A DNA stretch of 33,630 nt, taken from positions 1 to 33,630 of the forward strand of contig NZ_ANHX01000044.1 of NCBI RefSeq assembly GCF_000316035.1. The letters are read 5' to 3'. Positions within the stretch are counted from its first letter, which is position 1; each line of letters begins with the position of its first letter. Shown in pieces: positions 32,315 to 33,630 of this stretch. The translations under genes were made by a program, and so were the position numbers. This DNA is from Paenibacillus sp. PAMC 26794. Its GTDB lineage: Bacteria > Bacillota > Bacilli > Paenibacillales > Paenibacillaceae. Under the pieces are notes generated by a model. That model was not told the origin of the DNA. It did no database searches and saw nothing but the letters and a program-made list of their open reading frames with translations.

Positions 32315-32399
32315 GTATCGGGCATGACCTAAGGGTGTCTCCTATCACACATGCCAAAATAATATTACAGCAGACAGATCATGAAGATGATCTGCTCAC

Positions 32400-32428
32400 A
32401 GAACAGGGCCGCATTGCGGTCCTGTTCT
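32400..32428 (+). terminator. Intrinsic terminator after the YqkE-like gene
   Basis: AGAACAGGGCCGC pairs with GCGGTCCTGTTCT across an ATT loop with one wobble pair, followed by TTTTTG. A smaller dyad, AGATCATGAAGATGATCT, lies just before it (32376-32393). Confidence 0.88.
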
Positions 32429-32522
32429 TTTTGATATATACACATATGATTCACCAGTCTTGAGCCGGGTATGTAGAAGTAGAGCGTACAACGATAATCT
32501 AACCCATACGGAGGGATCAGAG

Positions 32523-33317
32523 ATGACTGAACAACGTTTGGAAGGCAAAGTCGCGATTGTAACCGGAGGTGGATCGGGTATTGGTCAAGCTACCGCTATT
32601 CATTTCGCCGAGCATGGGGCCAAAGTGTACATGCTGGATCGCACACCCGAAAATGCAGAGGAAACCAAGCAGACGATTGAAAAGGCTGGCGGAGAAGCGT
32701 ATGTGATCGAATGTGATATCTCCAAACCGGATAATGTGCAGAAGGCGATCAATCAGGCTGCGGCTGAAGCAGGTAAACTGGATATCATATTTGCGAATGC
32801 TGGCATTAACGGGACGATGGCCCCGATCGAAACGATGGACATCGAGGACTGGGACCAGACGATGGAGATCAATATGCGCGGAACCTTCGCAACCGTCAAG
32901 TATGCCATCCCTCATCTGAAAGAACATGGCGGCAGCATCATTATCACCAGTTCCATCAACGGTAACCGGGTCTTCTCAGGGATCGGTTTCTCTGCATACG
33001 CTTCCAGCAAAGCAGGACAAACTGCGTTTACGAAGATGGCTGCACTGGAGCTGGCTCGTTATAAGATCCGTGTTAACGCCGTCTGCCCAGGAGCCATCGA
33101 TACCAACATTGATGATAACACCTACCCGTCGGATGATCTGAAAGAAGTACAGATTCCTGTTGAATTCCCTGAGGGTCACGAACATCCGCTCAAGGGCGAA
33201 CCTGGAACGTCGAAGCAAGTGGCGAACCTCGTTCTGTTCCTCGCTTCCGATGAAGCCTCTCATGTTACAGGTACACGAATCTATGTGGATGGTGCGGAAT
33301 CTCTGCTACGTGGATAA
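32523..33317 (+). CDS. SDR-family oxidoreductase
   Basis: Short-chain dehydrogenase of 264 residues. The cofactor loop TGGGSGIG is at 14-21, and D39 at the end of the second strand suggests NAD(H) over NADP(H). NAG is at 92-94. The catalytic serine is in ITSSING (S143/S144), with Y159 and K163 in YASSK. An insertion around 195-225 (NTYPSDDLKEVQIPVEFPEG) shapes the substrate pocket. The start ATG at 32523 follows CGGAGGG; the frame is open to 32460 without a site. Single gene; substrate not predictable. Confidence 0.93.
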   Translation: MTEQRLEGKVAIVTGGGSGIGQATAIHFAEHGAKVYMLDRTPENAEETKQTIEKAGGEAYVIECDISKPDNVQKAINQAAAEAGKLDIIFANAGINGTMAPIETMDIEDWDQTMEINMRGTFATVKYAIPHLKEHGGSIIITSSINGNRVFSGIGFSAYASSKAGQTAFTKMAALELARYKIRVNAVCPGAIDTNIDDNTYPSDDLKEVQIPVEFPEGHEHPLKGEPGTSKQVANLVLFLASDEASHVTGTRIYVDGAESLLRG

Positions 33318-33357
33318 AAATATAAATATAAGTTGGCCCCATTCAGGGACAACGCCC

Positions 33358-33405
33358 AAACATCCCGTAAGCGATCTGATCCGGTCAGATTACTGCGGGA
33401 TGTTT
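33358..33405 (+). terminator. Intrinsic terminator after the SDR gene
   Basis: AAACATCCCG (33358-33367) pairs with CGGGATGTTT (33396-33405). An inner ATCTGA/TCAGAT hairpin sits in the middle, and TATTTATAA follows. Confidence 0.82.
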
Positions 33406-33419
33406 TATTTATAAAGAGC

Positions 33420-33630
33420 TCAACTTTCGCAGCTCAAATCTCCAAACAAACCCTTGATATAGCTGGGTAAACCAGAAATCCATTCTTGTAGTTGACAAAA
33501 AACGTCCGTTTTGTTCTTTTGGTTTTCGCTTGAGACATGTCGAGAAATAAACTCATCAGTTGCTGAAGCGCCGTCTGGTAGTCCAGATCGCGAACCTCAT
33601 CGGCAAAGAGAAAAAAGAGTCCTCCCAGTG
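33420..33630 (-). pseudogene. C-terminal end of a second transposase, apparently frameshifted, cut by the window edge
   Basis: Two adjacent minus-strand frames each look like part of one transposase C-terminus. From the edge, one frame reads LGGLFFLFADEVRDLDYQTA and LQQLMSLFLDMSQ. The other, ending at the stop 33422-33420, reads NKTDVFCQLQEWISGLP and SYIKGLFGDLSCES. A one- or two-base shift in the A-rich stretch around 33520-33545 would join them. If not repaired by programmed frameshifting, the element is dead. It is not the same type as the element at the left edge. Family assignment is by general likeness only. Confidence 0.5.

Noticed and set aside
1..33630. CRISPR array, tRNA or rRNA genes, prophage or integrase-type island
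   Set aside because: No regularly spaced repeats, no tRNA cloverleaf or rRNA sequence, and no phage or integrase genes were seen on reading both strands.

Overview
The window looks like a chromosomal stretch of a Paenibacillus. The signs are an adjacent GH9/GH48 cellulase pair whose catalytic domains carry twin fibronectin-III domains and a family 3 carbohydrate-binding module, an S-layer-homology (SLH) protein, a YqkE-like protein, Gram-positive ribosome binding sites (AGGAGG type) and many hairpin-plus-T-run terminators. No rRNA, tRNA, CRISPR array or phage region was seen. Genus assignment is inference; no database was searched.

Layout. 1-1421: most of an IS4-family (IS50/Tn5 group) insertion sequence entering from the left edge, followed by a repeat-rich gene-free stretch. 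1723-2646: secreted SLH protein (minus). 3007-7164: a two-gene heterodimeric ABC exporter and a small membrane protein (plus). 7201-8516: divergent Lrp-type regulator and metallo-beta-lactamase-fold hydrolase. 8785-11377: GH51 arabinofuranosidase (minus) divergent from an ArsR-type regulator. 11498-12292: secreted SH3-NlpC/P60 peptidoglycan hydrolase. 12753-19297: cellulases Cel48 and Cel9 (minus), with a 169-bp short repeat with inverted ends between them. 19633-21372: chemoreceptor. 21695-22281: decayed LytR-CpsA-Psr gene. 22409-24437: membrane acyltransferase and a secreted repeat protein. 24657-27877: the most interesting block, described below. 28031-29344: very small proteins of unknown role. 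29448-32314: MFS exporter, cyclophilin lipoprotein, small membrane protein and YqkE-like protein. 32523-33317: short-chain dehydrogenase. 33420-33630: the end of a second, apparently frameshifted transposase.

Candidate new system (24657-27877). A 315-residue class I isoprenoid-synthase-fold protein with two intact aspartate-rich motifs (DDVMD and DDFTD) sits 54 bases upstream of an 80-residue peptide. That peptide has a nitrile-hydratase-like (NHLP) RiPP leader and a short tail ending CGPWRS, with its only tryptophan third from the end. This is the logic of Bacillus ComQ (isoprenyl transferase) and ComX (pheromone precursor prenylated on a tryptophan near the C-terminus), but on a leader ComX does not have. 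A 7TM histidine kinase converges on the pair, and immediately after the precursor gene lies a short plus-strand remnant that reads like the C-terminus of a second, related kinase. I propose a prenylated-peptide signalling locus with ComQ-X-P-like architecture. The modification and the receptor pairing are inference.

The carbohydrate genes fit a plant-biomass degrader. Cel9 (processive endoglucanase type, GH9-CBM3c) and Cel48 (reducing-end exocellulase type) are a classic synergistic pair and share near-duplicate binding modules. The arabinofuranosidase trims arabinose side chains.
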